Shown piece by piece: positions 28,782 through 38,860 of a DNA stretch of 64,000 nucleotides. Source of the DNA: Bacillus taeanensis (lineage in GTDB: Bacteria > Bacillota > Bacilli > Bacillales > UBA6769); contig NZ_QOCW01000005.1 in NCBI RefSeq assembly GCF_003318295.1, forward strand, positions 62,001 through 126,000. The letters run 5' to 3'. The notes beneath the pieces were generated by a model. It ran no database searches, was not told where the DNA came from, and worked only from the letters and a program-made list of their open reading frames with translations. Numbering within the stretch: the stretch's first letter is position 1; each line of letters opens with the position of its first letter. The translations under genes and the position numbers were made by a program.

Positions 28782-29825
28782 TCGATTGCTATACACTTGT
28801 GTCTTAATTCCTCGCTGCTCAAGCCAATGATATGTATTTCCATTAATCATTAACGGAGCTTTTTTTAATAATGCAATTGATTCTTTCCCCAGCGCTGTCA
28901 TAATCATTTTTAAATCATTATGAATGTTCATAACATGTTCAATCACACTTTCAGGTCCTTCCTCATTTAATACTTTTAAGAAATAACCTGAAATTCCAAC
29001 TGCCGAAGCACCAAGACCAATTGCTTTTGCAGCGTTGTATCCGTTTTGAACTCCGCCTGAACCGATGACAGAAACAAATGGAAATGTTTGAGCTGCTTCC
29101 GCAATAGAAGAGGTTGTCTGTATTCCCCAATCATTAAAATAAGATAACATTCTGCTTCTTCTTTTATTTTCAATTGTTGAAAAATTTGTACCGCCAAATC
29201 CACCAATATCCACAATTGATACACCAATATTTACAAGCTGTTCAATTGCTTCTTTACTCATACCAAAACCAACTTCTTTTACGATAATTGGCACACTAAC
29301 CTGTTCAACAATATTTTCAATGCGCTGTAAGGTCCCGATAAAATTTCGATCTCCTTCAGGCATTACCAATTCTTGAATAACGTTTAAATGAATTTGAAGG
29401 GCATTGGCTTCAATCATATCGACTGCTTGTTTGGCCTGTTCAACTGTTGCCTCGCTACCTAAGTTGGCAAACACAAGACCATTAGGGTTATATTTTCGTA
29501 CAACTTCATACGTACTTTTCTGCTTTTCATCCTTTAAGGCAGCCATTTGTGATCCTACAGCCATCGCTAAACCACAGTGCTTTGCAATTTCAGCCCAGTG
29601 ACGGTTAATTTCTTTCGTCCGCTCACCACCACCACCAGTCATCGCATTAATAAAGATTGGCGAACTTAAAAACAGTTCGCCAATAGCCGTCGAGAGATCA
29701 ATATTTTGAGTACTAGTATTTGGAACACTTTGATGAATAAATTTTACATCTTCAAAACCATGAGAGTCCAACTGGCCAGTACTTAATGCATATTCAATAT
29801 GTTCATGTTTTCTTTTTTCTCTCAT
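28779..29825 (-). CDS. fni: Isopentenyl-diphosphate delta-isomerase, type 2
   Basis: 348 residues. FMN- and NADPH-dependent isomerisation of IPP to [14 protein letters not shown] near residue 65, [30 protein letters not shown] and the [11 protein letters not shown] phosphate/FMN loop are typical. The start is probably ATG 29825, beginning [13 protein letters not shown] 29840 is an in-frame alternative. It follows ypfD by 20 bases. Confidence 0.95.
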   Translation of the reverse strand: MREKRKHEHIEYALSTGQLDSHGFEDVKFIHQSVPNTSTQNIDLSTAIGELFLSSPIFINAMTGGGGERTKEINRHWAEIAKHCGLAMAVGSQMAALKDEKQKSTYEVVRKYNPNGLVFANLGSEATVEQAKQAVDMIEANALQIHLNVIQELVMPEGDRNFIGTLQRIENIVEQVSVPIIVKEVGFGMSKEAIEQLVNIGVSIVDIGGFGGTNFSTIENKRRSRMLSYFNDWGIQTTSSIAEAAQTFPFVSVIGSGGVQNGYNAAKAIGLGASAVGISGYFLKVLNEEGPESVIEHVMNIHNDLKMIMTALGKESIALLKKAPLMINGNTYHWLEQRGIKTQVYSNR

Positions 29826-29845
29826 CAACGCTATCACCATTTATC

Positions 29846-30991
29846 TTATTTATATTTTTTCAATTGATCTCCAATCATATCGCCTAAAGAAAAGCCAGTC
29901 GTTGTTTCAGAATCACTTTGATAGTGCTCTTTTGTTTCTGGTTCTGGTTCTTCAGTTTCTTCAAACTCTTTCAAGCTTAGTGAAATACGCTTTTCAGCTA
30001 AATTTACATCTAGTACTTTTGCTTTTACTGTTTGACCTTCTTCTAATACTTCTTGTGGTGTTCCAATATGGCGTCTTGAAATTTCGGAAATATGAACAAG
30101 CCCTTCAACCCCAGGTGCGATTTCAACAAATGCACCAAATGATACTAAACGTTTTACAGTACCTTCAACAACAGCTCCAGCTTGAACGTTTACACTTTCC
30201 CATGGGCCAGGTAATGTATCTTTAATAGAAAGAGAAATTCGTTCATTATCACGGTCCACCCCAAGTACTTTCACCTGAACCTCTTGTCCTTCACTCACAA
30301 CTTCTGAAGGAGTTTCTACGCGATGATGTGCGAGCTGCGAAATATGAACAAGCCCATCAATTCCTCCTAAATCTACAAAAGCCCCAAAATCCGTTAAACG
30401 TTGGACAGTACCTGTAATCACATCGCCAACTTTAATACCAGATAATGTATCTTGCTTTTTACGTTCTACTTGTTCATCTAGAACAGCACGATGAGATAAA
30501 ATAACCTTATTATTTTCACGATCAAACTCAACAATTTTTACTGTTAAGCGTTTTCCTTTATATTCGCTAAAATCTTCCACATAATGTCTTTCAACGAGTG
30601 ATGCTGGAATGAACCCTCGAACACCTAAATCAACAACAAGTCCACCTTTTACAATATCAGCAACTTCTACTTCAAAAGTGTTTTTATTATTATATTTTTC
30701 TTCAAGTTCTCCCCACGCTTTTTCAGCATCTACCGCTCGTTTTGAAAGTACTAACTCATCTTCAGAACTTTTAATAACCTTTAATTCTAATTCATCACCT
30801 TCATTAAGAAGGTCACTTACCTTTTCAATGTGTAAGCTTGAAAGCTCACTAATTGGAAGAATTCCATCAATTTTATAACCTACATCGAGCAGGGCATGTT
30901 TTTCTTCCACTTTAGTAACTTTTCCTTTAACAATGTCACCTGTTTCCACTGACTTAAATTCAGTCATTTCATTGTTCATCTCTTCAACCAT
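29846..30991 (-). CDS. ypfD: Ribosomal protein S1 homologue YpfD
   Basis: 381 residues with four S1 (OB-fold) repeats starting near 15, 101, 185 and 270 (for example GTVQRLTDFGAFVDLGG and GTVKRLVSFGAFVEIAPG). Binds RNA; in low-GC Gram-positives this short S1 is not essential for translation initiation in the way the E. coli protein is. The start is ATG 30991 after AAGGAGGT; residues further upstream to 31030 are not homologous. The acidic tail precedes a basic QLKKYK end. Confidence 0.93.
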   Translation of the reverse strand: MVEEMNNEMTEFKSVETGDIVKGKVTKVEEKHALLDVGYKIDGILPISELSSLHIEKVSDLLNEGDELELKVIKSSEDELVLSKRAVDAEKAWGELEEKYNNKNTFEVEVADIVKGGLVVDLGVRGFIPASLVERHYVEDFSEYKGKRLTVKIVEFDRENNKVILSHRAVLDEQVERKKQDTLSGIKVGDVITGTVQRLTDFGAFVDLGGIDGLVHISQLAHHRVETPSEVVSEGQEVQVKVLGVDRDNERISLSIKDTLPGPWESVNVQAGAVVEGTVKRLVSFGAFVEIAPGVEGLVHISEISRRHIGTPQEVLEEGQTVKAKVLDVNLAEKRISLSLKEFEETEEPEPETKEHYQSDSETTTGFSLGDMIGDQLKKYK

Positions 30992-31046
30992 TGACAAATT
31001 ACCTCCTTCGATCCACAAAACATGGAACATTCGACTTTTTTTATAA

Positions 31047-31075
31047 AAAATCTTTCACTTATGCGAAAGAATTTT
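31047..31075 (-). terminator. Possible terminator between plsC and ypfD
   Basis: TTCTTTC and GAAAGA flank a short loop, followed by TTTTTT on the minus strand. The stem is short and AT-rich. Confidence 0.45.
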
Positions 31076-31187
31076 AACCCTAAAACTCAAAATGATTTCC
31101 GTTTACTTTTAAAATAGAACATCGTGCTCTTTTTTTAGCGTTAAACATCCATGGTTATTTGTCAAATATAAAGATGTTGTTTTATTA

Positions 31188-31772
31188 CTAGCTGTTCTCA
31201 CTTAACAATTGATCAATTGCTTCCATAATCTTTTCTGTCGCTTCCTTTGCAGAGGCCTTTTCCTCTCGTAAACTAGAAAATTCAATTGGCTTGCCGAAAG
31301 TAACAATAATTTTATTAAACGGCTTATAAGAGCCTGTAATTGCACATGGCAGTATATGTGAATTAGAACGCAGTGCAAAAAAGCCTGCCCCTGTTAACCC
31401 TTTTCCTAATTTTCTTGTTTTGCTTCGTGTACCTTCAGGAAACAGCCCAACCACTTTATCACTTTTTAAAAGAGTCATCGCTTTTCTAATTGCTTGTTTA
31501 TCACTCATGCCTCGCTTGATTGGAAAAGCACCTACACCGTTTAAAATACCCTTGGCAATTGGATTTTTAAACAATTCTTCTTTTGCCATAAAGTGTACCA
31601 TTCGTGGTGAAGCTGAACCAACTAAAGGAGGATCTAAATTGCTAATATGGTTACTGCAAAGCAAGACACTTTTATCTTCCGGGAAATTTTCAAGACCTCT
31701 GATTTCTAAGCGATTGAATAATTTAAAGTAAAAATAAAAGAGCCCTTTACCTATTTCATACAAGACGTTCAC
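31188..31772 (-). CDS. plsC: 1-acyl-sn-glycerol-3-phosphate acyltransferase
   Basis: 194 residues. Acylates lysophosphatidic acid to phosphatidic acid at the membrane. The catalytic HX4D is H42-ISNL-D47 in NHISNLDPPL, with FPEGTRS at 111-117 as the substrate-binding motif and GAFPIKRG between. Start ATG 31772 is 3 bases from the cmk stop, so the two are cotranscribed. Confidence 0.95.
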   Translation of the reverse strand: MNVLYEIGKGLFYFYFKLFNRLEIRGLENFPEDKSVLLCSNHISNLDPPLVGSASPRMVHFMAKEELFKNPIAKGILNGVGAFPIKRGMSDKQAIRKAMTLLKSDKVVGLFPEGTRSKTRKLGKGLTGAGFFALRSNSHILPCAITGSYKPFNKIIVTFGKPIEFSSLREEKASAKEATEKIMEAIDQLLSENS

Positions 31773-31775
31773 AAA

Positions 31776-32447
31776 TCAAGACCTCTCTTTCACGATTGTT
31801 AAAATTTGATTCACAACCTCATTAATTGATAATGATGTTGAATCAATTTCAATCGCGTCAGCTGCTTTCTTTAGCGGAGCAATTAACCGCTCTGAATCAC
31901 GTTGATCCCTTAATTCTATTTCTTTTTTCAACTGTTCAAATTCAGTTTGGATATTTTTCCCATTTAGTTCTTCAAAGCGCCTTTTTGCTCTTTCTTCAAC
32001 AGAAGCTACAAGGAAAATTTTCACCTCGGCATTTGGAAGAACATGCGTTCCAACATCTCGCCCGTCCATCACAACACCGCCACTTTCAGCAAGGTGCTGT
32101 TGACGTTTTACCATTTCTTGGCGCACTTCACTATGTTTTGCTGTAAAAGAAACATTATTTGTTACTTCAATAGAACGAATACTTTCTGTTACATCTTCAT
32201 GGTCAAGGTATACACACTGAGTATGGTGAAGTTTCTTTAATTCGATTGTAGTGTGATCTAAAAGTCTTTTTAACGCTTCTCCATCTTCTAGTTCAATGTT
32301 TTGCTGTAATGCTTTATACGTTAATGCTCGATACATTGCACCTGTATCGATGTATAAATAAGAGAGTTCTTCTGCTACTTTTTTAGCTACAGTACTTTTC
32401 CCTGCGCCTGCTGGTCCATCTAATGCAATATTAATTTTCTTGCTCAT
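31776..32447 (-). CDS. cmk: Cytidylate kinase
   Basis: 223 residues. Phosphorylates CMP and dCMP with ATP. P-loop GPAGAGKST at 11-19; [12 protein letters not shown] and [13 protein letters not shown] are the nucleotide monophosphate site, and the lid has [12 protein letters not shown] 32447 has a GAGGAATT site. Upstream 190 bases contain no gene. Confidence 0.96.
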   Translation of the reverse strand: MSKKINIALDGPAGAGKSTVAKKVAEELSYLYIDTGAMYRALTYKALQQNIELEDGEALKRLLDHTTIELKKLHHTQCVYLDHEDVTESIRSIEVTNNVSFTAKHSEVRQEMVKRQQHLAESGGVVMDGRDVGTHVLPNAEVKIFLVASVEERAKRRFEELNGKNIQTEFEQLKKEIELRDQRDSERLIAPLKKAADAIEIDSTSLSINEVVNQILTIVKERS

Positions 32448-32638
32448 AATTCCTCCTACTACTTACATGCCTATTTTCTAATTAAAACGAAACATTCAGC
32501 CCAAGACATAAACCATTTCTGTTTTAAATGATATGTATGGAATTGTATACAATCTTAAGATTATATGACTTTTAGAAAACAGAAAACCTACATGATATAT
32601 GTTCTATTAACTTATCATTTATGATATCACATTCGAAG

Positions 32639-32830
32639 TTATTGGTCTAATGTTTCAACTATATTTATAAGCTCTTGTCCGCTTACTCCTTCATAGACAA
32701 TTGTTTTATTTAAATAGCCTGTTAATTCCTCTTGTTTAAGCAAACATTGTGAAAAAACTAAACAAATAAATTGAATAATAATGAGTTTCACAAGTAACCT
32801 TTCTACAACTGATAATGGCTTTCTGTTCAT
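32639..32830 (-). CDS. ypfB: Small membrane-anchored protein YpfB (DUF5359-like)
   Basis: 63 residues with one hydrophobic segment (about 12-30, VKLIIIQFICLVFSQCLL) and a short extracytoplasmic tail ending YEGVSGQELINIVETLDQ. Size, topology and position between ypeB and cmk match B. subtilis YpfB. AAAGGA lies 11 bases before ATG 32830. Function unknown. In B. subtilis ypfA lies between this gene and ypeB; it is absent here. Confidence 0.65.
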   Translation of the reverse strand: MNRKPLSVVERLLVKLIIIQFICLVFSQCLLKQEELTGYLNKTIVYEGVSGQELINIVETLDQ

Positions 32831-32891
32831 TTCTTTTCAGTCCTTTTCCTATTTTCGTGCTATTGATCGAACCGATATTTCCTAATATTGT

Positions 32892-32935
32892 AAGCGTGGG
32901 AAAAGCCTTAAATAAGGCTTTTCCCACGCTTTTTT
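32892..32935 (+). terminator. Strong hairpin downstream of ypeB, T-run on the plus strand
   Basis: A 19-bp perfect stem (AAGCGTGGGAAAAGCCTTA and complement) with a 2-base loop, followed by TTTTTT on the plus strand. On the minus strand, the direction of ypeB transcription, only two T residues follow. Confidence 0.75.
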
Positions 32936-32940
32936 CTCTA

Positions 32941-34290
32941 TTAAAATGACTCATAATTAGGCTCTGCTTCTTTTAATTTTTCAACCATTTCTTCGTCACC
33001 AGTTTCTCCATTAATAAAAATTCGATAGGTGTCATTATTCATAACTCCTAAAAATTCATAACAAAGGACTTCGTTTCCTAAGTCATTTTCAATGATCGCG
33101 ATATGCTCTTCCTGCACTTTTAATTTTGGATTTACATTTGTTAATGCCTCATCTCTTGAAATTGCCGGCTGTTTTATTTCGCGATCCTTCTGTGATACAA
33201 GATAGTCTAATGATTCAAAACCAGTGATTTCGCCGTTATCAAGTGCCACTTTAATTTTAATTGTCTCTGGATAAATTAATACATTGTCTGTTTGAGTAAC
33301 AAATGAAAAGACGCCAACATTACTATATTGTGCACTTTCAGTTAAAGTTAAATTCTTAAACTTATGTTTACCAAGAAATTGTTTTGCCTTTTCAGCTGCT
33401 TCATTTAAACTAATTTTCTGTTCATCAACTTCTCGGGTGTTTAAGATCCATATTGGCATACCGCCCTTTTTAGTAAGATCCATGTAAATCTCAGCATTCT
33501 CTTTTGGATTTGCTACAGTCACACTGTAAGCTCCGTATTCAGATTTCTCACCCGTTTCATTTACTTGTATAGAAGCATCGTTTGAAAGGTCAAAAAATGC
33601 TTCTGCCTTCTCTTTTGCTTGCTCTTTACTAATGATTTCACCTTGAATCTTTTTATATACTTCTTTCTTATGTGTTAATTGCTGCGTCATTTCTGGTCCC
33701 CAGTTTACTTCATCATATCCTTCAACATTTTTTTCTACTGTTTTAAAACCATCAATAATTGTATTATCTTGGGGTGTTTTTTCAGCTGCTAATGCTAGTT
33801 CAACATCCATCCAACGCAGGTTATTTTTAATTACTAATGATTGTACTTTCCGCAATTCATTTTTTATTTCACCTGCACGACTGTATAGGGTTTTCAAAGT
33901 ATTGTATTCATCATCTGTTAACGGACTCTTTTCTAAATCTCGTACAGCTGTTCGATAGCTAAATGAACCCATTTGTGCTAAAAATTCTTCTGTCTTATTA
34001 AATGGCAATAATGTTAACGGAAGCTGTCCAACATCACTATGTGCCTGAGACGTAATGCGCCACACTTCAGCCAAAGCAGGAGAAAGCTGTTTTCGCGAAT
34101 TCATCGCCAATGTGACACCAATTTCATCTTCTAGTTGGTCAATATGATAGGTTAATTCATGAAAGGCACGTTGATAATTATTTTCTGCATTAATTAAGAT
34201 CGCATTTTTTTCTTGATGTTCTTCATACCCCCAATAAGCTGTTGCTCCTACAGCAATTACTAATATTCCAATTAGTATTGAACGAATCAA
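32941..34290 (-). CDS. ypeB: Germination protein YpeB
   Basis: 449 residues. An N-terminal membrane anchor (about 3-20) precedes a long helical region and C-terminal PepSY domains (repeated SLNEAAEKAKQFL, SRDEALTNVNPKL). YpeB is needed for the localisation and stability of SleB in the spore. The start is TTG 34290, six bases after GGAGGTG, giving the family N-terminus MIRSILIG; a GTG at 34305 overlaps the sleB stop but lies before the ribosome site. Confidence 0.94.
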   Translation of the reverse strand: MIRSILIGILVIAVGATAYWGYEEHQEKNAILINAENNYQRAFHELTYHIDQLEDEIGVTLAMNSRKQLSPALAEVWRITSQAHSDVGQLPLTLLPFNKTEEFLAQMGSFSYRTAVRDLEKSPLTDDEYNTLKTLYSRAGEIKNELRKVQSLVIKNNLRWMDVELALAAEKTPQDNTIIDGFKTVEKNVEGYDEVNWGPEMTQQLTHKKEVYKKIQGEIISKEQAKEKAEAFFDLSNDASIQVNETGEKSEYGAYSVTVANPKENAEIYMDLTKKGGMPIWILNTREVDEQKISLNEAAEKAKQFLGKHKFKNLTLTESAQYSNVGVFSFVTQTDNVLIYPETIKIKVALDNGEITGFESLDYLVSQKDREIKQPAISRDEALTNVNPKLKVQEEHIAIIENDLGNEVLCYEFLGVMNNDTYRIFINGETGDEEMVEKLKEAEPNYESF

Positions 34291-34304
34291 CTTCTTCACC
34301 TCCA

Positions 34305-35240
34305 CTACTTACAAAAAATATGTTTGCCAATCTTTTTAATTTGTGGTCTTGTCCAAATCCATCCGGATGTTGCCGTATCCGGATTAAAGTAATAGATTGC
34401 TCCTCCTGTTGGATCCCATCCATTGATTGCGTCAAGCACTGCCTTTCTCGCAGACTCATTCGGCGTTAGCCAGATTTGACCATCTGCAACCGCTGTAAAA
34501 GCACGTGGTTCAAAAATAACACCTGAAACATTATTTGGAAAAGAGGCGCTCTCAACACGATTTAAAATAACAGCCGCCACAGCTATTTGACCAACATATG
34601 ATTCTCCTCTCGATTCACCATACACTGCATTTGCCATTAGTTTAATATCATTTTCAGAAAACCCTTTTGGTGTATTGTTTGCCTGCTGTACACTTTTAGG
34701 CTCTTGTTTAGGTTGTTCTGCCTGCTGATTATTCGCTTGATTTTGTGCTTGCTGTTGATTTTGTGCCTGATCTTGGTTTTGTGGTTGCTGTTGATTTTGT
34801 GCCTCACTTTGACTTTGAGCTTGATTTTGATTGCCGCCTGACTTAGTTTGGTGCTCTAACGGCATACCTCCATAATGTGTAAAATCATTTCCTTTATAAA
34901 TCTGATTCCTTACCCAATCCTGATAATACTTTGTTGACTTTAAGAGCTTCTGCTTCATTGTCGATCCAACTAAACCATCGACCTCAAGTCCAAAGTCATT
35001 TTGATAATTTCTTACCGCCCAATACGTTCCCCATCCAAAAACACCATCAATTTTCCCCTTATAATAACCGATATACTGCAATCTCGCTTGAAGTTCGATG
35101 ACATCATCACCTGTGGCTCCACGCTGAATAACTTGATTTGAAAATGCCTCTGCTTTTGGCAATGATAACGTTGAAATCGTTGGAACAATAAGCATTAAAC
35201 ATACAAATAATATTTTCACAACCTTAATACTTATGCGCAT
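34305..35240 (-). CDS. sleB: Spore cortex-lytic enzyme SleB
   Basis: 311 residues. Signal peptide of about 32 residues (ends PKAEA), a peptidoglycan-binding domain (about 40-95), a Gln/Asn-rich linker (about 132-180, many AQNQ-type repeats) and a C-terminal hydrolase_2 lytic transglycosylase domain with the catalytic Glu in AVYGESRGES. It digests spore cortex muramic-lactam peptidoglycan during germination. The start is ATG 35240, ten bases after AGGAGG; upstream in-frame residues to 35303 are not signal-like. Operon with ypeB. Confidence 0.95.
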   Translation of the reverse strand: MRISIKVVKILFVCLMLIVPTISTLSLPKAEAFSNQVIQRGATGDDVIELQARLQYIGYYKGKIDGVFGWGTYWAVRNYQNDFGLEVDGLVGSTMKQKLLKSTKYYQDWVRNQIYKGNDFTHYGGMPLEHQTKSGGNQNQAQSQSEAQNQQQPQNQDQAQNQQQAQNQANNQQAEQPKQEPKSVQQANNTPKGFSENDIKLMANAVYGESRGESYVGQIAVAAVILNRVESASFPNNVSGVIFEPRAFTAVADGQIWLTPNESARKAVLDAINGWDPTGGAIYYFNPDTATSGWIWTRPQIKKIGKHIFCK

Positions 35241-35363
35241 CCTTTCTTGCCTCCTATCTAATCTCCCTCTCTTTGGTGTTGTATGTATTTTTTGTAATAT
35301 CATATTTTTTATTCAATTCCCGGCTAAAGTTTCCAAAGAATTTAATGTGATTCGGTATGTAAT

Positions 35364-35406
35364 AAAAAAACAACCTTTACCCGATTTAGGTAAAGGTTGT
35401 TTTTTT
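35364..35406. terminator. Bidirectional terminator after metH
   Basis: AAACAACCTTTACC and its complement form a 14-bp stem with a 7-base loop, with A-run and T-run on both sides. Ends the met operon and shields sleB. Confidence 0.9.
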
Positions 35407-38400
35407 ATACTTGAACATTAAAATATCGTGCTTGTGGATGTGCGAATACCATTGCGGTTACTGATGCCTCTGGTTCCATCATAAAACCATCAGTAAGCTG
35501 AATCCCAATATCTTCAGGCTTAATCAATTTAAATAACTTCTCTTGATCTTCTAAATTCGGGCAAGCTGGATAACCAAAAGAAACACGGATTCCTTGATAT
35601 TTAGCAGAAAAACGTTCCTGCATCGACATTGTTGCTGGATCTGGGAACCCCCATTGATCACGCATCACTTGGTGCATGCGTTCAGCAAATCCTTCCGCAA
35701 GTTCTAATGCCAGTGCTTGCAGAGCATGACTTTTTAAGAATTCACCATCTCGCTTTAGCTGTTCTGCATACTCGCGAATACCTCTTCCTGCTGTTACTGA
35801 GAAAAAGCCTACATAGTCAGTTATATCATCACGCAGAAAATCACTTAAACATAAGTGCGGCTCTTTATCTTGACGAGGAAATGAGAATCGTTCAATAAGT
35901 TTCGTTTGGTCATTAGGATCAAAAATAAGAACATCATCACCATCCGCTTTAGCAGGGAAGAATTGGTAGATACCATGACAGGAAATTAAATTGTTTTTCT
36001 CGCCTTCAAGGAACAGTTCATCTGTTAACTGCTTTAACTGTACTGTTCTCTCATCTCCTTCTTTTAAAAGACGATCAATTTTTCCATTCACCCCAAGATG
36101 ACGCCCTAATAACATTTGCAAATTGATATATGGTTTTAAATAGGATAAAGGATAATCCCTTAAAATATGTTTTTTTAGATCGGGCGCTTGATAAACATCT
36201 CTTTTTTCAATGGTAGATCTTTTCGGCCTTTCAAGAACAGCTGTAGGAGCTTTTGGTGTTACTTCCACTTTTCTCTCCTGCTGTTTTTCATTATATACTT
36301 CTATAATTTTTTGCTTTTCTATTGGGTTATGAAGCTTATTGGCAATATCTAAACCATCCATTGCATCCTTTGCATAAAGCACTAAACCAGAATATTCGGG
36401 AGCAATTTTATTTTGAGTAAACTTTCGACTTAATGCCGCACCACCAACAAGGACAGGAACATCAATGCCAGCTTCTTTTAAATCTTTCGCTGTTAAAACC
36501 ATTTGCTGTGCCGATTTAACCAGCAGTCCTGATAGCCCAATTGCATCTGGGGAATGTTTGCGGCACGCTTCAATCAGTTCACTTGGTGTAACTTTAATAC
36601 CTAAATTCACAATATTAAAGCCGTTATTTCCTAAGATAATTTCCACTAAATTTTTCCCAATATCATGGACATCACCTTTAACTGTTGCAAGTAAAATTTT
36701 CCCCTTGCCCTTATCATCAGTCGCTTCCATAAATTGTTCTAAGTGAGCAACTGCCGCTTTCATAACTTCTGCACTTTGAAGAACTTCCGCTACAATTAAT
36801 TCATTAAGATTAAAAAGACGTCCAACCTCTTCCATTCCAGCCATTAACGGACCATTAATAATATCTAACGGCTTGTCATACTTTTTGAGAGCTTCGTCTA
36901 AATCGGCAATTAGGCCATCTTTTGACCCTTCAATCACATAATTTCCTATTCTTTCTTCAAGGCTCATAGAAGTAGTCGGGACTTTTTTCTCAACTTTTTT
37001 CTCACGATAAAACGCAACAAACTCATCAAGGGTTTCTTTTGATGTGTCATACAAAAGCTTATCTGAAAGAGCTTTTTCGCTTTCAGGAATCGAAGCATAA
37101 CGCTCAAGCTTTTCTGTATTTACGATTGCATAGTCAAGTCCTGCTTTTGTACAGTGATATAAATAAACAGCATTTAAAACTTCACGTCCTGCAGGTGGGA
37201 TACCAAATGACACATTACTTACACCTAGAATTGTTAAACACTCTGGTAAATGTTCCTTTATAAGCTTAATGCCGTCAATCGTTTCCTTAGCTGCACCAAT
37301 ATATTGTTCATCACCTGTTCCTACCGGAAACACAAGGGGATCAAAAATAATATCTTTTGGATTTAAGCCATATTTATTAACCAGCAAATCGTAAGACCGT
37401 TTCGCAACTTCAAGTTTTCTTTTTGCTGTAACGGCCATTCCTTGTTCATCAATTGTCCCTACGACTACCGCGGCACCAAATTGATGAACAAGCGGAATCA
37501 CTTTCTCAAAACGCTCTTCTCCATCCTCTAAGTTAATAGAATTAATAATTGCTTTCCCTTGTGAATAAGTTAATGCTTTTGCAATAACGTCTTCATCCGT
37601 TGAATCAATCATAAGCGGAACTTTTACTTTATTAACAACATAACTGAGGAAAGCTTCCATATCTTCCATTTCTTCACGGTCCGGATCAGCTAGACATACA
37701 TCAATGACATGGGCACCCTTTTTCACCTGTGCTCTTGCAATTTCAGACGCCTCTTCATATTTCCCGTCAGCAATTAACCGTTTGAATTTTCGTGAGCCAA
37801 TAACGTTTGTTCGTTCTCCGACAAATAGCGGACGCATTGAATCATCGTAAATTAAAGGATCAATCCCAGAAACAACGTGCGGATGGTTCTCTGCGAACTT
37901 TCTCGGTTCATATTGCTTTACAGTCTCTGCGATCTCTTTAATATGATTTGGCGTTGTGCCGCAGCACCCGCCAACCATATTCAACCAACCTTCTTCCGCA
38001 AATCCTGCAAGTTTTTTCGCAAGAGATTGTGGAGATTCATGATAATTTCCTTCTTCATCTGGAAGTCCCGCATTTGGATAACAACTTACATTCGTTGTTG
38101 CGAGTTCACTTAATGAACGAATATGATCTCTCATAAATTCTGGACCGGTAGCACAGTTTAATCCAACAGCTACCGGATTTAAATGCTCAATAGAAATATA
38201 AAAGGCTTCAATTGTTTGACCCGCTAACGTTGTTCCCATCGGTTCAATTGTACCGGAAATAATAATAGGCAGCTTCTTCCCAAGTTCTTTAAACGCTTTG
38301 TCGATTCCGAGTGATGCTGCTTTTACATTTCGTAAATCCTGACTTGTTTCAATTAATAGTAAGTCAACGCCCGCTTTAATAAGAGTGACTGCCTGCTCAT

Positions 38401-38836
38401 AATACGTATCGATAAGCGCCTCAAAAGTGGTACCGCCTGTGACAGATAATGCTTTTGTTGTTGGTCCAATTGCACCTGCTACATATCTTGGCCATTCAGC
38501 TGTCGAAATTTGATCAACCGCATTTCTTGCCAGTTTAACAGCGGCTTCGTTTATTTCGACCGCTTTATCGGCTAGATCATATTCTTCTAAAACGATACTG
38601 GTTGCTCCAAATGTATTTGTTTCAATAATATCAGCGCCAGCTTCTAAATAGGCTCGATGAATATTTTCAATTACATCCGGAGCTGTTAAATTTAAATATT
38701 CATTACAACCATCATATTCTTCACCGCCAAAATCTTCTTCTGTAAGATTGGCATCTTGAATCATTGTTCCCATCGCACCGTCTAATACGAGGATTTTCTT
38801 TTGAAACTGTTCTTGAATTGTTGGTTTACTCATCAT
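35405..38836 (-). CDS. metH: Cobalamin-dependent methionine synthase
   Basis: 1143 residues. Transfers methyl from 5-methyltetrahydrofolate to homocysteine through cobalamin. Domains in order: homocysteine-binding barrel (about 1-320; zinc ligands in GLNCATGP and GGCCGTTP), pterin-binding barrel (about 340-600, VGERTNVIGS), cobalamin module (about 640-870; DxHxxG in KGDVHDIGKN) and reactivation domain (about 890-1143; RGIREYAEQ). Slightly shorter than E. coli MetH. ATG 38836 has AAAGGAA upstream. Last gene of the SAM-riboswitch operon; cob genes at the window end supply its cofactor family. Confidence 0.96.
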   Translation of the reverse strand: MMSKPTIQEQFQKKILVLDGAMGTMIQDANLTEEDFGGEEYDGCNEYLNLTAPDVIENIHRAYLEAGADIIETNTFGATSIVLEEYDLADKAVEINEAAVKLARNAVDQISTAEWPRYVAGAIGPTTKALSVTGGTTFEALIDTYYEQAVTLIKAGVDLLLIETSQDLRNVKAASLGIDKAFKELGKKLPIIISGTIEPMGTTLAGQTIEAFYISIEHLNPVAVGLNCATGPEFMRDHIRSLSELATTNVSCYPNAGLPDEEGNYHESPQSLAKKLAGFAEEGWLNMVGGCCGTTPNHIKEIAETVKQYEPRKFAENHPHVVSGIDPLIYDDSMRPLFVGERTNVIGSRKFKRLIADGKYEEASEIARAQVKKGAHVIDVCLADPDREEMEDMEAFLSYVVNKVKVPLMIDSTDEDVIAKALTYSQGKAIINSINLEDGEERFEKVIPLVHQFGAAVVVGTIDEQGMAVTAKRKLEVAKRSYDLLVNKYGLNPKDIIFDPLVFPVGTGDEQYIGAAKETIDGIKLIKEHLPECLTILGVSNVSFGIPPAGREVLNAVYLYHCTKAGLDYAIVNTEKLERYASIPESEKALSDKLLYDTSKETLDEFVAFYREKKVEKKVPTTSMSLEERIGNYVIEGSKDGLIADLDEALKKYDKPLDIINGPLMAGMEEVGRLFNLNELIVAEVLQSAEVMKAAVAHLEQFMEATDDKGKGKILLATVKGDVHDIGKNLVEIILGNNGFNIVNLGIKVTPSELIEACRKHSPDAIGLSGLLVKSAQQMVLTAKDLKEAGIDVPVLVGGAALSRKFTQNKIAPEYSGLVLYAKDAMDGLDIANKLHNPIEKQKIIEVYNEKQQERKVEVTPKAPTAVLERPKRSTIEKRDVYQAPDLKKHILRDYPLSYLKPYINLQMLLGRHLGVNGKIDRLLKEGDERTVQLKQLTDELFLEGEKNNLISCHGIYQFFPAKADGDDVLIFDPNDQTKLIERFSFPRQDKEPHLCLSDFLRDDITDYVGFFSVTAGRGIREYAEQLKRDGEFLKSHALQALALELAEGFAERMHQVMRDQWGFPDPATMSMQERFSAKYQGIRVSFGYPACPNLEDQEKLFKLIKPEDIGIQLTDGFMMEPEASVTAMVFAHPQARYFNVQV

Positions 38837-38860
38837 AACCGTTCCTTTCTATCAACCAGC

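Noticed and set aside
32736..32954. Minus-strand 72-codon frame between ypeB and ypfB
   Set aside because: It runs through the strong hairpin and overlaps both neighbours; it is not a remnant of ypfA as far as I can see.
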